Assembly (NCBI GenBank): GCA_016702555.1
Contig: JADJDV010000005.1
Span: forward strand, 434,001 to 498,000
Reading direction: 5' to 3'
Source of the DNA: Burkholderiales bacterium
GTDB lineage: Bacteria; Pseudomonadota; Gammaproteobacteria; Burkholderiales; Burkholderiaceae_C
DNA: 64,000 nt
This document shows, piece after piece, positions 1 through 8,024 of the stretch. The notes under the pieces are model-generated. The model saw nothing but the letters and a program-made list of their open reading frames with translations, had not been told where the DNA came from and did no database searches. Numbering within the stretch: position 1 is the stretch's first letter; each line of letters starts with the position of its first letter. A program made the position numbers and the translations under genes.

Positions 1-80
1 CTGGGCGACGCATGGTTCACAAAGCTGAACGCCGAGCCGGCTCCCGGGAAAACGCCCTCAAGCGCCCGGCACAATGCGCC

Positions 81-632
81 ATGCCCCCCGCCCGCCCACT
101 GATCTGCCACCCCGCCACGCCCTGCACGGTCGCGCCCGCATTGACGGTGACGCTGGAGCCCCTGGCCGATCACTGGCGGCTGCGCTACGAGCTGACCGGC
201 GACATCACGCGCCTGCGCCTACCCCAACCCAACCCGTACGCCACCTTCACCGATGGCCTGTGGCGGCACAGTTGCTTCGAGCTCTTCGTTGGCAGCGCTG
301 GCGATGCGGCCTACCGCGAGTTCAATTTCTCACCGTCGGGCGACTGGGCGGTGTATGCCTTCAGCGCCGATCGGGTGCGCGCCGAGGTCGCGCCGACGCT
401 GCCAGCGCCGCGCATCGCCTGCGAGCGGCAGCCGCACGCGCTGACGCTGCAAGCCTGGGTGCCAGTGGCGGCGCTGCTTCGGCATGGCGGCGCTGATCAC
501 ATGATCGGCCTGACCGCGGTCATCGAGGCATCGGACGGCAGCCTGAGCTACTGGGCGCTGCACCATCCGGCACCGCAGCCGGACTTCCACCACCGCGGCG
601 GCTGGACGGCACGCCTGCCCGCCTTCAGGTAA
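81..632 (+). CDS. DOMON-like domain protein
   Basis: A 183-residue protein with no signal peptide or membrane segment. It matches the DOMON-like family, an all-beta fold related to ligand- or heme-binding modules; recognisable blocks are the FTDGLWRHSCFELFVG stretch and the EFNFSPSGDWAVYAF stretch. The start at 81 is chosen over an in-frame ATG at 12 because the extra residues are basic, low-complexity and look like translated intergenic DNA. The gene converges on the methyltransferase gene on the other strand, and the two overlap by 8 bp at their 3' ends. The ligand is unknown. Confidence 0.7.
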   Translation: MPPARPLICHPATPCTVAPALTVTLEPLADHWRLRYELTGDITRLRLPQPNPYATFTDGLWRHSCFELFVGSAGDAAYREFNFSPSGDWAVYAFSADRVRAEVAPTLPAPRIACERQPHALTLQAWVPVAALLRHGGADHMIGLTAVIEASDGSLSYWALHHPAPQPDFHHRGGWTARLPAFR

Positions 633-1332
633 GCGCCGCCTGCGCTTCGGCGGGTTTGCGCGCCACGATGAAGGCGCGCATATCCTTGCCGCGCGTGCCG
701 TGGCGCTCGCTGGCCAGCAGTTGCAGGCCGGCACGCTGCATCGCCGCGCTCAGCTGCGCCTCATCAAGAAAGCGCATGTGCGGCGCCCGGCCCACGGCAC
801 GCAGCACGCGCATCAGCAGCGCCAGCGGGCGCGTGATGAGCGGATTGAGCTCGCCCAGGCACGGCGTCTTGGAAATCAGCAGCCCACTCGGCCTCAGCGT
901 CCGCACGACAGTAGCCAGCGTCTGGTCAAGGTCGGCGCTCAGGTGCAGCAGGTTGAAGGCGAGCACGCGGTCGTAACGAGCGGACTCGAAGTCCGGCCCG
1001 TCCACGTCGGCCAGGGCAAATTCGAGCTGCGGCCGCGGCTGCGCCTGCAGGCGCTCACGCGCGATGACCAGCATGGCGGGCGACAGGTCGGTGGCCAGCA
1101 GGCGAGCGGTGTGTGGCGCCAGGCGCAGCGCCGTGCTGCCGGTGCCGCAGCCCAACTCCAGCACCTCATGCTCGGTATTCAGCAACTCGCGCACGCGCTG
1201 CAAGGTGGTTTCATAACCGGCCTGATCGGCAATGGCGTTGGCGGCGTAGCGACGGGCGATCCAGTTCCAGAAGCGCATCTTGCGTGCCGAGTCGGCGTCA
1301 TGGATTTGCGAGGGTGTGGATGGAAGTGGCAT
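625..1332 (-). CDS. class I SAM-dependent methyltransferase
   Basis: A 235-residue soluble methyltransferase. The SAM-binding motif I, VLELGCGTGS, is at residues 57-66, followed by the acidic strand LLATDLSPAML and a motif II/III region (YDRVLAFNLLHL, LRPSGLLISKTP). The C-terminal third (LNPLITRPLALLMRVL and onward) is a substrate-side cap. The arrangement resembles UbiE/arsenite-methyltransferase-like small-molecule enzymes, but the substrate cannot be read from sequence. A second in-frame Met at residue 19 could be the true start. Confidence 0.8.
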   Translation of the reverse strand: MPLPSTPSQIHDADSARKMRFWNWIARRYAANAIADQAGYETTLQRVRELLNTEHEVLELGCGTGSTALRLAPHTARLLATDLSPAMLVIARERLQAQPRPQLEFALADVDGPDFESARYDRVLAFNLLHLSADLDQTLATVVRTLRPSGLLISKTPCLGELNPLITRPLALLMRVLRAVGRAPHMRFLDEAQLSAAMQRAGLQLLASERHGTRGKDMRAFIVARKPAEAQAALT

Positions 1333-1381
1333 CGTTGACGCTTGAGCGTGTGGGCGGCGCGGCGCCGGCGAGGTCTCAGTA

Positions 1382-1415
1382 TTTCACGCTCAACGCCCAA
1401 CGCCCAACGTTGAAC
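1382..1415. repeat. intergenic AACGCC-type short tandem repeat
   Basis: Three to four imperfect copies of a CAACGCC heptamer lie in the gap between the divergent methyltransferase and NamZ-like genes. They are preceded by TTCACGCT. The same TTCACGCT-plus-heptamer arrangement occurs between pheS and pheT (about 14094-14130), so this is a dispersed intergenic repeat rather than local sequence. Confidence 0.6.
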
Positions 1416-1470
1416 CTCTTCTTCACGCACAATCCTGCCCCGAGCCGCTATCAAAACAAAAGTGTCGCCC

Positions 1471-2685
1471 ATGAAGTTCGGCCTTGAACGTTTTCTCGAA
1501 GACCCGGCATTGCGCGCGCCGCTCAAGGGCCGCCGCGTCGCCCTGCTCGCCCACCCGGCCTCCGTCACGCGCGACCTGACGCACTCGCTCGACGCCCTCG
1601 CCGCCCTGCCCGACCTCAGGCTCACGGCCGCCTTCGGCCCGCAGCACGGCCTGCGCGGCGACAAGCAGGACAACATGGTCGAGTCGCCCGACTTCACCGA
1701 CCCGCGCCTTGGCATCCCGGTGTTCAGCCTGTACGGCGAAGTGCGCCGCCCCACCGACGCCATGCTGGCACCCTGGGACGTGCTGCTGGTCGACCTGCAG
1801 GACCTGGGCTGCCGCATCTACACCTTCATCACCACGCTGCGCTACGTGCTCGAAGCCGCCGCGGCTTCGGCCAAGGCGGTGTGGGTACTGGACCGCCCCA
1901 ACCCGGCCGGCCGGCCGGTGGAAGGATTGAGCCTGCGCGAAGGCTGGGAGAGCTTCGTCGGCGCCGGCCCGATGCCGATGCGCCACGGCATGACCATGGG
2001 CGAGCTGGGCCACTGGTTCATCGACCTTCTGAAGCTGAACGTCGAATACCGGGTCATCACGATGGACGGCTGGCAACCCGACGCCGCGCCCGGTTTCGGC
2101 TGGCCCATGCACGCCGATGATCAGCGCACCTGGGTCAACCCCAGCCCCAACGCGCCCAACCTGTCGATGGCGCGCGCCTACGCCGGCACCGTGATGCTGG
2201 AAGGCACCACCCTGTCCGAAGGCCGCGGCACCACGCGCCCGCTCGAACTCTTTGGCGCGCCTGACATCGACACGCGCCGCCTGCTGGCCGACATGCGCGC
2301 ACTCGCGCCCGACTGGTTGCACGGCTGCGTGCTGCGCGAATGCTGGTTCGAGCCGACCTTCCACAAGCACGTCGGGCAACTGTGCGCCGGCGTGCAGATC
2401 CATGTGGAAGACGCCACGCACTACGACCACGCCGCCTTCAAGCCCTGGCGTCTGCAGGCACTGGCCTTCAAGGCGCTGCGCGTGCAGGCGCCCGACTACC
2501 CGCTGTGGCGCGACTTTCCCTACGAGTACGAGTTGGGCAAGCTGCCCATCGACGTCATCAACGGCAGCCCGCTGCTGCGCGAATGGGTGGACGACCCGCA
2601 GGCCACGCCGGCCGAATTCGATGCGCTGGCCGCCGCCGACGAAGCGGCGTGGCTGAAGCAGCGCGCGCCCCATCTGTTGTACTGA
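1471..2685 (+). CDS. NamZ-like exo-beta-N-acetylmuramidase (DUF1343)
   Basis: A 404-residue protein of the DUF1343 family; the characterised member, Bacillus NamZ, removes N-acetylmuramic acid from peptidoglycan fragments. Family blocks are visible in order: AFGPQHGLRGD near residues 54-64, IPVFSLYGE near 82-90, VDLQDLGCRIYTF near 107-119, LDRPNPAGRP, and EGRGTTRPLELFG starting near residue 250. There is no signal peptide, so it probably acts in the cytoplasm on imported muropeptides; that localisation is inference. The start at 1471 is preferred over an in-frame GTG three codons upstream. The arsC-like gene follows after 14 bp. Confidence 0.85.
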   Translation: MKFGLERFLEDPALRAPLKGRRVALLAHPASVTRDLTHSLDALAALPDLRLTAAFGPQHGLRGDKQDNMVESPDFTDPRLGIPVFSLYGEVRRPTDAMLAPWDVLLVDLQDLGCRIYTFITTLRYVLEAAAASAKAVWVLDRPNPAGRPVEGLSLREGWESFVGAGPMPMRHGMTMGELGHWFIDLLKLNVEYRVITMDGWQPDAAPGFGWPMHADDQRTWVNPSPNAPNLSMARAYAGTVMLEGTTLSEGRGTTRPLELFGAPDIDTRRLLADMRALAPDWLHGCVLRECWFEPTFHKHVGQLCAGVQIHVEDATHYDHAAFKPWRLQALAFKALRVQAPDYPLWRDFPYEYELGKLPIDVINGSPLLREWVDDPQATPAEFDALAAADEAAWLKQRAPHLLY

Positions 2686-2699
2686 CGAAGGAGACCGCC

Positions 2700-3050
2700 A
2701 TGAGCACCGCGACCATCTATCACAACCCCCGGTGCAGCACCTCGCGCAACGCACTGGCGCTGCTGCGCGAACGCGGCATCGAGCCGGTGGTCGTCGAATA
2801 CCTGAAGACGCCGCCCAGCCGTGACGAGCTCAAGCGCATCGTCCAGGGCACCGGCGAACCGCTGCGCGCGCTGCTGCGCACCAAGCAGCCAGAATATCTG
2901 GAGCAGGGCCTGGACAACCCAGACTTGAGCGACGAACAGCTGATCGACGCCATGCTGACCACGCCGGTGCTGATCAACCGCCCGATCGTGGTGACCGACA
3001 AGGGCGCGCGCCTGGGCCGCCCGCTGGAGCGCATTCTCGAGGTGCTGTGA
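2700..3050 (+). CDS. arsC: ArsC-family arsenate reductase (glutaredoxin-dependent type)
   Basis: A 116-residue ArsC/Spx-superfamily protein. The catalytic cysteine is C12 in NPRCSTSRN, and the second conserved block is LINRPIVV with a following Arg, as in the three-arginine pocket of ArsC. A good ribosome binding site, GAAGGAGA, lies just upstream. It sits between a NamZ-like gene and chromate transporter genes rather than in an ars operon with arsR or arsB, so arsenate reduction is a family inference; some single arsC-like genes have other thiol-redox roles. Confidence 0.85.
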   Translation: MSTATIYHNPRCSTSRNALALLRERGIEPVVVEYLKTPPSRDELKRIVQGTGEPLRALLRTKQPEYLEQGLDNPDLSDEQLIDAMLTTPVLINRPIVVTDKGARLGRPLERILEVL

Positions 3051-3078
3051 GCGCGGCGTCCCGATCGCGTTGCCTGCC

Positions 3079-3708
3079 ATGCCCACCTCCACCGCACCGT
3101 CACCGGCCCACGCGCTGAACGCCCCACGCTCGCGCGCCGACCTGTTCTGGTCCTTCACCTGGCTGGCGCTGCAGGGCTTTGGCGGCGTGGTGGCGGTGGT
3201 GCAGCGCGAACTGGTCGAGAACAAGCGCTGGCTGACGCGCGAGCAGTTCATCGAGGACTGGGCGGTGGCGCAGATCATGCCCGGCCCCAACGTCGTCAAC
3301 CTGTCGATGATGATTGGCGAGCGCCGCTTCGGCCTCTCGGGCGCGCTGGCGGCACTGGCCGGCATGCTGGCGCTTCCGCTGCTGGTGGTGCTGACGCTGG
3401 CCGCGCTGTTTGCCAGCCTGGCCGACCAGGCGCTGGCGCAGCAAGCGCTGCGCGGGATGGGCGCGGTGGCCGCCGGGCTGGTGCTGGCCACCGGCATCAA
3501 GCTGATCGGCGCGCTGCGCAACAACGTCATGGGCCCCCTGGCCTGCAGCTTGCTGGCCGTGGCCGCCTTCGTCGCCATCGTGCTGCTGCGCTGGCCGCTG
3601 CTGTGGGTGCTGGCCAGTGTCGGCGGCCTGGGCTGCCTGTGGGCCTGGCGCTGCCTGGGACCGCCGGCACGGCCTGATGTCGACTCCGGCCTCACGCCCC
3701 GCCCATGA
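3079..3708 (+). CDS. chrA: chromate transporter, N-terminal half protein
   Basis: A 209-residue multi-pass membrane protein with one CHR domain. The characteristic start of the domain is seen (FWSFTWLALQGFGGVVAVVQ), followed by QIMPGPNVVNLSMMIG. In the CHR superfamily a pair of short single-domain proteins works together in place of one long two-domain ChrA; the next gene is the second half and overlaps by 4 bp, so the two are co-translated. The expected activity is chromate efflux driven by the proton gradient, as a family inference. Confidence 0.85.
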   Translation: MPTSTAPSPAHALNAPRSRADLFWSFTWLALQGFGGVVAVVQRELVENKRWLTREQFIEDWAVAQIMPGPNVVNLSMMIGERRFGLSGALAALAGMLALPLLVVLTLAALFASLADQALAQQALRGMGAVAAGLVLATGIKLIGALRNNVMGPLACSLLAVAAFVAIVLLRWPLLWVLASVGGLGCLWAWRCLGPPARPDVDSGLTPRP

Positions 3709-4301
3709 GCATCACGCTGACCCCGACCGACTGGCTGGCGCTGTTCACGCACTTTCTGTCGCTGTCTCTGCTGGCCGTGGGCGGCGCCATGGCCACCGCA
3801 CCCGACATGCACCGTTATCTGGTCGGCACGCGCGGCTGGCTCAGCGACGAGCAGTTCAGCTCCGCCATTGCGCTGGCGCAGGCGGCGCCCGGGCCAAACG
3901 TGCTGTTCGTCGGCCTGATGGGCTGGAACGTGGGCCTGAACGCCGCCGGTGGCCCCAGCGGCGGCTGGCACGCCTATGCGCTGGCGCTGCTGGGCGTGGC
4001 GCTGGCCATGCTCGGCATGCTGATCCCGTCCGGCGTGCTGACCTACAGCGCCACTCGCTGGGCGCACCAGAACCGCCAGCTGCGCGCCGTGCGCGCCTTC
4101 AAGGCCGGGCTGGCGCCGATCATCGTCGCCCTGCTGATCGCCACCGGCTGGCTGCTCACCGCCGCACACAACCAGCCGGCGCGCGACTGGCCGCTGTGGC
4201 TCCTGGTGGCGGCATCCACACTGATCGTCTGGCGCACCCGGCTGCACTTGCTGTGGGTGATTGGCGGCGGGGCCGTGCTCGGGATGCTCGGCCTGGTCTG
4301 A
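3705..4301 (+). CDS. chromate transporter, C-terminal half protein
   Basis: The 198-residue partner of the preceding chromate transporter gene, joined to it by an ATGA overlap. It has the second CHR domain: FLSLSLLAVGGAMATAPDM near the N-terminus, then ALAQAAPGPNVLFVGLMGW, followed by several hydrophobic segments. The single-domain pair is expected to assemble as a heterodimer in the inner membrane with opposite topology of the two halves (established for short CHR pairs in general, not shown here). Confidence 0.85.
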   Translation: MSITLTPTDWLALFTHFLSLSLLAVGGAMATAPDMHRYLVGTRGWLSDEQFSSAIALAQAAPGPNVLFVGLMGWNVGLNAAGGPSGGWHAYALALLGVALAMLGMLIPSGVLTYSATRWAHQNRQLRAVRAFKAGLAPIIVALLIATGWLLTAAHNQPARDWPLWLLVAASTLIVWRTRLHLLWVIGGGAVLGMLGLV

Positions 4302-4311
4302 TCCGCAGACC

Positions 4312-5085
4312 CTACCAATCTTCCAGCAGGCGAGGCAGGATCCGCGCCGAAGTGCCGGTCAGCACCGCATCGGCGATCTCATCCAGCTCGGTCTCATCGG
4401 GATTGACGATGACCACCTTGGCGCCGGCCGCGCGCGCCTGGTGCGCCAGGCCCGCGGCCGGGTAGACCGCACCCGAGGTGCCCGCCACCAGCATCACCTC
4501 GCAGCGCCTGGCCGCCTGCTCGGCTGCGGCCATGGCCGCCGTGGGCAGCATCTCACCAAACCAGACCACCGCCGGACGCGCCAGGTTGCCGCACTGGGCG
4601 CAGCGCGGCGGACGGCCCGGCTCGGCCTGATCGACGTGGCAGGCGTCCATCGGACGGCGCGCCAGTTCGCAGCGATCCAGCCACTGGTTCTCGAAGATAG
4701 TGCCGTGCAGGGCCAGCACGCTGGGGCTGCCAGCCTTCTGGTGCAGACCATCGACGTTCTGCGTGATCAGCGTCAGCCGGCCCGGATGGCGCTGCTGGAA
4801 TTCGGCCACGGCGCTATGGCCGGCGTTGGGCTGCACGTCGCGCAGATTCTCGCGCCGCTCGGCATACCAATCCCACACCCGCTGGGGGTCGCGGCGGAAG
4901 GCCTCTTCCGTCGCCAGGTCCTCGGGGCGGAACCTGGCCCACATGCCGGTCTGCGCGTCACGAAAAGTCGGCACGCCGGATTCGGCGCTGACGCCGGCGC
5001 CGGTCAGCATGGCGATGTGGCGCGCCGCGTGCAGCCACACGCGCACCTGTTCGAAAATCGAGGCTTGAGAGGAGTCCATGGCCAA
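4312..5085 (-). CDS. SIR2-family NAD-dependent protein deacylase
   Basis: A 257-residue sirtuin. The Rossmann NAD motif TGAGVSAESGVPTFRD is at about residues 28-43, TQNVDGLH at 108-115, the catalytic histidine is H127 (ALHGTI), and a zinc ribbon is supplied by C139, C149, C162 and C165. Later motifs GTSGAVYPAAGL and VIVNPDETELD complete the nucleotide site. It removes acyl groups from lysines using NAD+. The gene converges with the chromate transporter pair (10 bp apart) and is divergent from the VOC gene cluster. M3 is an alternative start. Confidence 0.9.
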   Translation of the reverse strand: MAMDSSQASIFEQVRVWLHAARHIAMLTGAGVSAESGVPTFRDAQTGMWARFRPEDLATEEAFRRDPQRVWDWYAERRENLRDVQPNAGHSAVAEFQQRHPGRLTLITQNVDGLHQKAGSPSVLALHGTIFENQWLDRCELARRPMDACHVDQAEPGRPPRCAQCGNLARPAVVWFGEMLPTAAMAAAEQAARRCEVMLVAGTSGAVYPAAGLAHQARAAGAKVVIVNPDETELDEIADAVLTGTSARILPRLLEDW

Positions 5086-5109
5086 AGCTTAGCAAGTCGG
5101 GGGCGTAGC

Positions 5110-5649
5110 ATGGACACGCCGACACCCAAAGGAGCCCGCTTGGCCCGCCTCAGCCCCCGCATCCAGCCCTGCCTCTGGTTCGACACCCAGGCCGAAGAGG
5201 CCGCCCACTTCTACACCGGCATCTTTCCGGACTCGCGCCTGGGCGCCATCGCGCGCTACCCCGAAGCCGGGCGAGAGCAGCACGGCAAGCCGCCCGGCAG
5301 CGTGATGACGGTGTCGTTCGAACTGGACGGCCAACCCTTCCTGGCGCTCAACGGCGGCCCGCACTTCCGTTTCAACGAGGCGCTGTCGCTGATGGTGCTG
5401 TGCGACACGCAGGACGAGATCGACCACTACTGGAACGCCTTGTCACAAGACGGTGATCCGGCGGCGCAACAATGCGGCTGGCTGAAGGACCGCTACGGCC
5501 TGTCGTGGCAGATCACACCGGCGGTGTTTGCCGACTGGATCACCTCCCCCGACCGCGCTGCGGTGGAACGCTACATGCGCGCGATGATGACGATGAAGAA
5601 GCTTGACCTCGCCCGCCTGCGCCAGGCCTTCGAAGGCCGCTCGCCATGA
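5110..5649 (+). CDS. VOC-family protein, PhnB/3-demethylubiquinone-methyltransferase-like
   Basis: A 179-residue protein with the PhnB-like vicinal oxygen chelate fold, seen in PCLWFDTQAEEAAHFYTGIFPDSRLG at the N-terminus and in DRYGLSWQITP near residue 135. The start at 5110 follows an AT-rich gap from the divergent sirtuin gene. It is the first gene of a run of six tightly spaced small genes (VOC, VOC, VOC, SRPBCC, VOC, SRPBCC), with a 4-bp overlap to the next. Members of this family are often annotated as 3-demethylubiquinone methyltransferases by profile name only; no methyltransferase motif is present. Confidence 0.8.
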   Translation: MDTPTPKGARLARLSPRIQPCLWFDTQAEEAAHFYTGIFPDSRLGAIARYPEAGREQHGKPPGSVMTVSFELDGQPFLALNGGPHFRFNEALSLMVLCDTQDEIDHYWNALSQDGDPAAQQCGWLKDRYGLSWQITPAVFADWITSPDRAAVERYMRAMMTMKKLDLARLRQAFEGRSP

Positions 5650-6038
5650 CCACGGCCACGCCCTTTCTGATGTTCCAGGGCCAGGCGCAACCCGCCATCG
5701 ACTTCTACTGCGCCAGCCTGCCCGACGCACGTGTGCTGGACATGAAGCGCCACCCCACGCCCACCCCCAACGGCGGCACCGTCATGCTGGCGCGCGTGGC
5801 GATCTGCGGGCGCGAATTCCTGTTCAGCGACAGCCCGCCGGTGCATGCCTTCACGTTCACGCCGTCGAGCTCAATCTTCATCGACTGCGACAGCGCGGAC
5901 CAACTCGACCGCCTGTTCGCCGCGCTGTCGGACGGCGGCCAGGTGCTGATGCCCGTCGGCGACTACGGCTTCAGCCGCCGCTTTGGCTGGCTTCAGGATC
6001 GCTTCGGCGTGTCGTGGCAACTCAACCTGGCCGACTGA
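5646..6038 (+). CDS. VOC-family PhnB-like protein
   Basis: A 130-residue paralogue of the preceding gene, starting inside its stop codon (ATGA overlap). The fold-defining pieces are FLMFQGQAQPAIDFYCASLPD at the start and FGWLQDRFGVSWQLNL at the end. The metal ligands typical of true glyoxalases are not obvious. Its function is unknown; co-translation with neighbouring VOC and SRPBCC genes suggests a shared small-molecule role. Confidence 0.8.
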   Translation: MTTATPFLMFQGQAQPAIDFYCASLPDARVLDMKRHPTPTPNGGTVMLARVAICGREFLFSDSPPVHAFTFTPSSSIFIDCDSADQLDRLFAALSDGGQVLMPVGDYGFSRRFGWLQDRFGVSWQLNLAD

Positions 6039-6078
6039 TTTCTTTCCACCCAATCCGCCCAAAAAAAGGAGACACCAA

Positions 6079-6522
6079 GTGCAATTCGCCCCCTACCTCA
6101 ACTTCGACGGCACCTGCGCCGAAGCCTTCGCCTTTTACAAGGATTTGTTCAAGGGTCAGATCGTGCACAGCAGCACCTTCGGCGAGATACCGCCCGGCGA
6201 AAACATGCCGCCGATGCCGCCCGAAGCGAAGAGCCGCATCATGCATGTGCACCTGCAGGTCGGTCAGCAGGCGCTGATGGGCTCCGACACCATGCCCGGC
6301 GCGGCCGAGACTTGCGCCGGCGGCTATGTCAAGCCGCAGGGCTTGTGGGTGTCGATCGGCGTCGCCGATGCCGCGGAGGGCAAGCGGGTGTTCGATGCGC
6401 TCGCGCAGGATGGCCAGGTGGCGATGCCGTTCGACGATACCTTCTGGTCTCCCGGTTTCGGCATGGTCACCGACCGCTTCGGCACGCCCTGGATGGTGAA
6501 TGTCAGCACGCCTGCACCATGA
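6079..6522 (+). CDS. VOC-family PhnB-like protein (GTG start)
   Basis: A 147-residue VOC protein beginning with GTG at 6079. The start is fixed by a strong AAAAGGAG Shine-Dalgarno about 8 bases upstream, after a 40-bp gap. The N-terminus QFAPYLNFDGTCAEAFAFYK and the C-terminus GMVTDRFGTPWMVNVS are typical of the YjdN/PhnB-like subgroup. It overlaps the next gene by 4 bp (ATGA). No substrate is known. Confidence 0.85.
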   Translation: MQFAPYLNFDGTCAEAFAFYKDLFKGQIVHSSTFGEIPPGENMPPMPPEAKSRIMHVHLQVGQQALMGSDTMPGAAETCAGGYVKPQGLWVSIGVADAAEGKRVFDALAQDGQVAMPFDDTFWSPGFGMVTDRFGTPWMVNVSTPAP

Positions 6523-6929
6523 AGATCACCATCGAAACCACCGTCAACGCTCCCATCGAGCGCGTCTGGGCGGCCTGGAACGACCCGCGCGCCATCGAGC
6601 AGTGGAATGCCGCCTCGCCCGACTGGCACACGCCGCGCGCCAGCGTCGATCTGCGCGAGGGCGGCACGTTCCGCTCGCGCATGCAAGCGAAGAACGGCAG
6701 CATGGGCTTCGACTTCGAGGGCACCTACACCCGCATCGAGCCGCAGCGCCTGATCGAATACGCCATGGGCGACAGCAGAACCGTGCGGGTTGAATTCATC
6801 CCCGACGGCGACGCCGTGACGGTGCGCGAAACCTTCGACGCCGAGGGCACGCACAGCGTCGAGCAGCAGCGTCAGGGCTGGCAGGCCATCCTGGACAACT
6901 TCGCGCGCCACGTGGAAGGCCGCGCCTGA
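6519..6929 (+). CDS. SRPBCC/AHSA1-family protein
   Basis: A 136-residue START-like fold protein of the activator of Hsp90 ATPase homologue 1 (AHSA1) type. Typical sequence is present: TVNAPIERVWAAWNDPRAIEQWN near the start, GFDFEGTYTRIEPQRLIEY in the middle, and QGWQAILDNFARHVE at the end. Such proteins bind hydrophobic ligands in a deep pocket. It is translationally coupled to the VOC gene before it. Confidence 0.85.
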   Translation: MKITIETTVNAPIERVWAAWNDPRAIEQWNAASPDWHTPRASVDLREGGTFRSRMQAKNGSMGFDFEGTYTRIEPQRLIEYAMGDSRTVRVEFIPDGDAVTVRETFDAEGTHSVEQQRQGWQAILDNFARHVEGRA

Positions 6930-6957
6930 TCCGCCCCAAAACTCAAGGAGCATCGTG

Positions 6958-7341
6958 ATGAAACCCAATCCCGTCGTCTGGTTCGAGATCTACGTGCAGG
7001 ACATGAAGCGTGCGCAGGCGTTCTACGAAGCCGTGTTCCAGTGCCAGCTGGCGCCGATGGCCGCGCCGTCGCCGGACACCCAGGGCATGCAGATGCTGGC
7101 CTTCCCGGGCGACATGAGCACCATGGGCGCCAGCGGCATGTTGGTAAGAATGGATGGCGTGCCCTCTGGCGGCGGCACGCTGGTGTATTTCGCCTGCGAG
7201 GACTGCGCCGTGGAGCAGGCCCGCGTCGAGGTGGCCGGCGGCAAGGTCTTCAAACCCAAGTTCTCCATCGGCCAATACGGCCACTGCGCACTGGTGACCG
7301 ACACCGAGGGCAACATGATCGGCCTGCATTCGATGCAGTGA
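6958..7341 (+). CDS. VOC-family glyoxalase-like protein
   Basis: A 127-residue protein of the glyoxalase/bleomycin resistance family: VVWFEIYVQDMKRAQAFYE at the start, then VYFACEDCAVEQARVEVAGGKVFKPKFSIGQYGHCALVTDTEGNMIGLHS. The glutamate in TDTEGN and upstream His residues could bind metal. An AAGGAG site lies 7 bases before the ATG at 6958; a GTG directly in front (6955) is less well spaced. It belongs to the six-gene VOC/SRPBCC run. Confidence 0.85.
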   Translation: MKPNPVVWFEIYVQDMKRAQAFYEAVFQCQLAPMAAPSPDTQGMQMLAFPGDMSTMGASGMLVRMDGVPSGGGTLVYFACEDCAVEQARVEVAGGKVFKPKFSIGQYGHCALVTDTEGNMIGLHSMQ

Positions 7342-7401
7342 CACTGGCATGGGCGCGACACGATCCACCACCAGATCGCCATCCGCGCCCCGCTGGCGCG
7401 T

Positions 7402-7821
7402 GTGTACCGTGCGTTGGCCGAGCCGGACGAAATCGGCACCTGGTGGTGCCCGCAAAGCGCGGTCGACACATCCGAGGGCCTGGTCATGTCGCACCAGGCC
7501 GGTCCCTACGGCACCGTGCGGTTGAAGGTGTTGCGGCGTGACCCTGACAGCGGCGTGAGCTGGCAGTGCATCAGCACCCACGCGCAGGACAACCCCGCCT
7601 CGGCCTGGACCGGCACCCAACTGGTGTTCGACATGAGCCAGGGCGACAGCGGCGCGGCTGCCGTCGAACGGGCCATGGCCGGCGCACCTGTCGCCGAGCT
7701 CAGCACCGTCGATTTCCGGCACCTGGGCTACGACCTCGGCCATCGTTTCGCTGGCTTCAACAGCTGGGCCTGGGCGCTGGTGCTGCAAGCGCTCAAGCAA
7801 CACCGCGAGCAAGGCGGCTGA
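7402..7821 (+). CDS. SRPBCC-family protein, start region probably frameshifted
   Basis: An AHSA1-like protein (139 residues from the GTG at 7402). Sequence that clearly belongs to the fold (DTIHHQIAIRAPLARV) is encoded in frame upstream of 7402, right back to the stop codon of the VOC gene, without any ATG, GTG or TTG. An ATG at 7349 is in the right place but one base out of frame. Either a base has been lost just after the start codon, the assembly is wrong there, or an unusual start is used. The rest of the protein, to FNSWAWALVLQALKQH, is normal. Confidence 0.65.
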   Translation: MYRALAEPDEIGTWWCPQSAVDTSEGLVMSHQAGPYGTVRLKVLRRDPDSGVSWQCISTHAQDNPASAWTGTQLVFDMSQGDSGAAAVERAMAGAPVAELSTVDFRHLGYDLGHRFAGFNSWAWALVLQALKQHREQGG

Positions 7822-7845
7822 GCCCCTGGCTGCATCCAGATCCCT

Positions 7846-7871
7846 GTCATTCCCGCCTGCGCGGGAATGAC
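7846..7871. repeat. 26-bp palindrome, REP/dRS3-like
   Basis: Perfect 11-bp inverted arms (GTCATTCCCGC and its complement) with a 4-bp loop. It lies just past the stop codon of the SRPBCC gene. The ATTCCC...GGGAAT core is the same type as the dispersed palindromes found in many beta- and gammaproteobacteria. Position and shape would also let it act as a weak 3'-end hairpin, but no T-run follows. Confidence 0.75.
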
Positions 7872-8024
7872 GAGCGCTGATTCAAAGCTGATTTTCTGCG
7901 CACATTGCATTCACTGAGCCGATAAACGGCGTTTGAGCTTATCCAACCGCCGTCTGCGCCGCCCATCTGCGCCACCGTGTCGGGACAATGGCCGCATCTC
8001 GCCCCCCGCAGGAACCCCAAGGTC

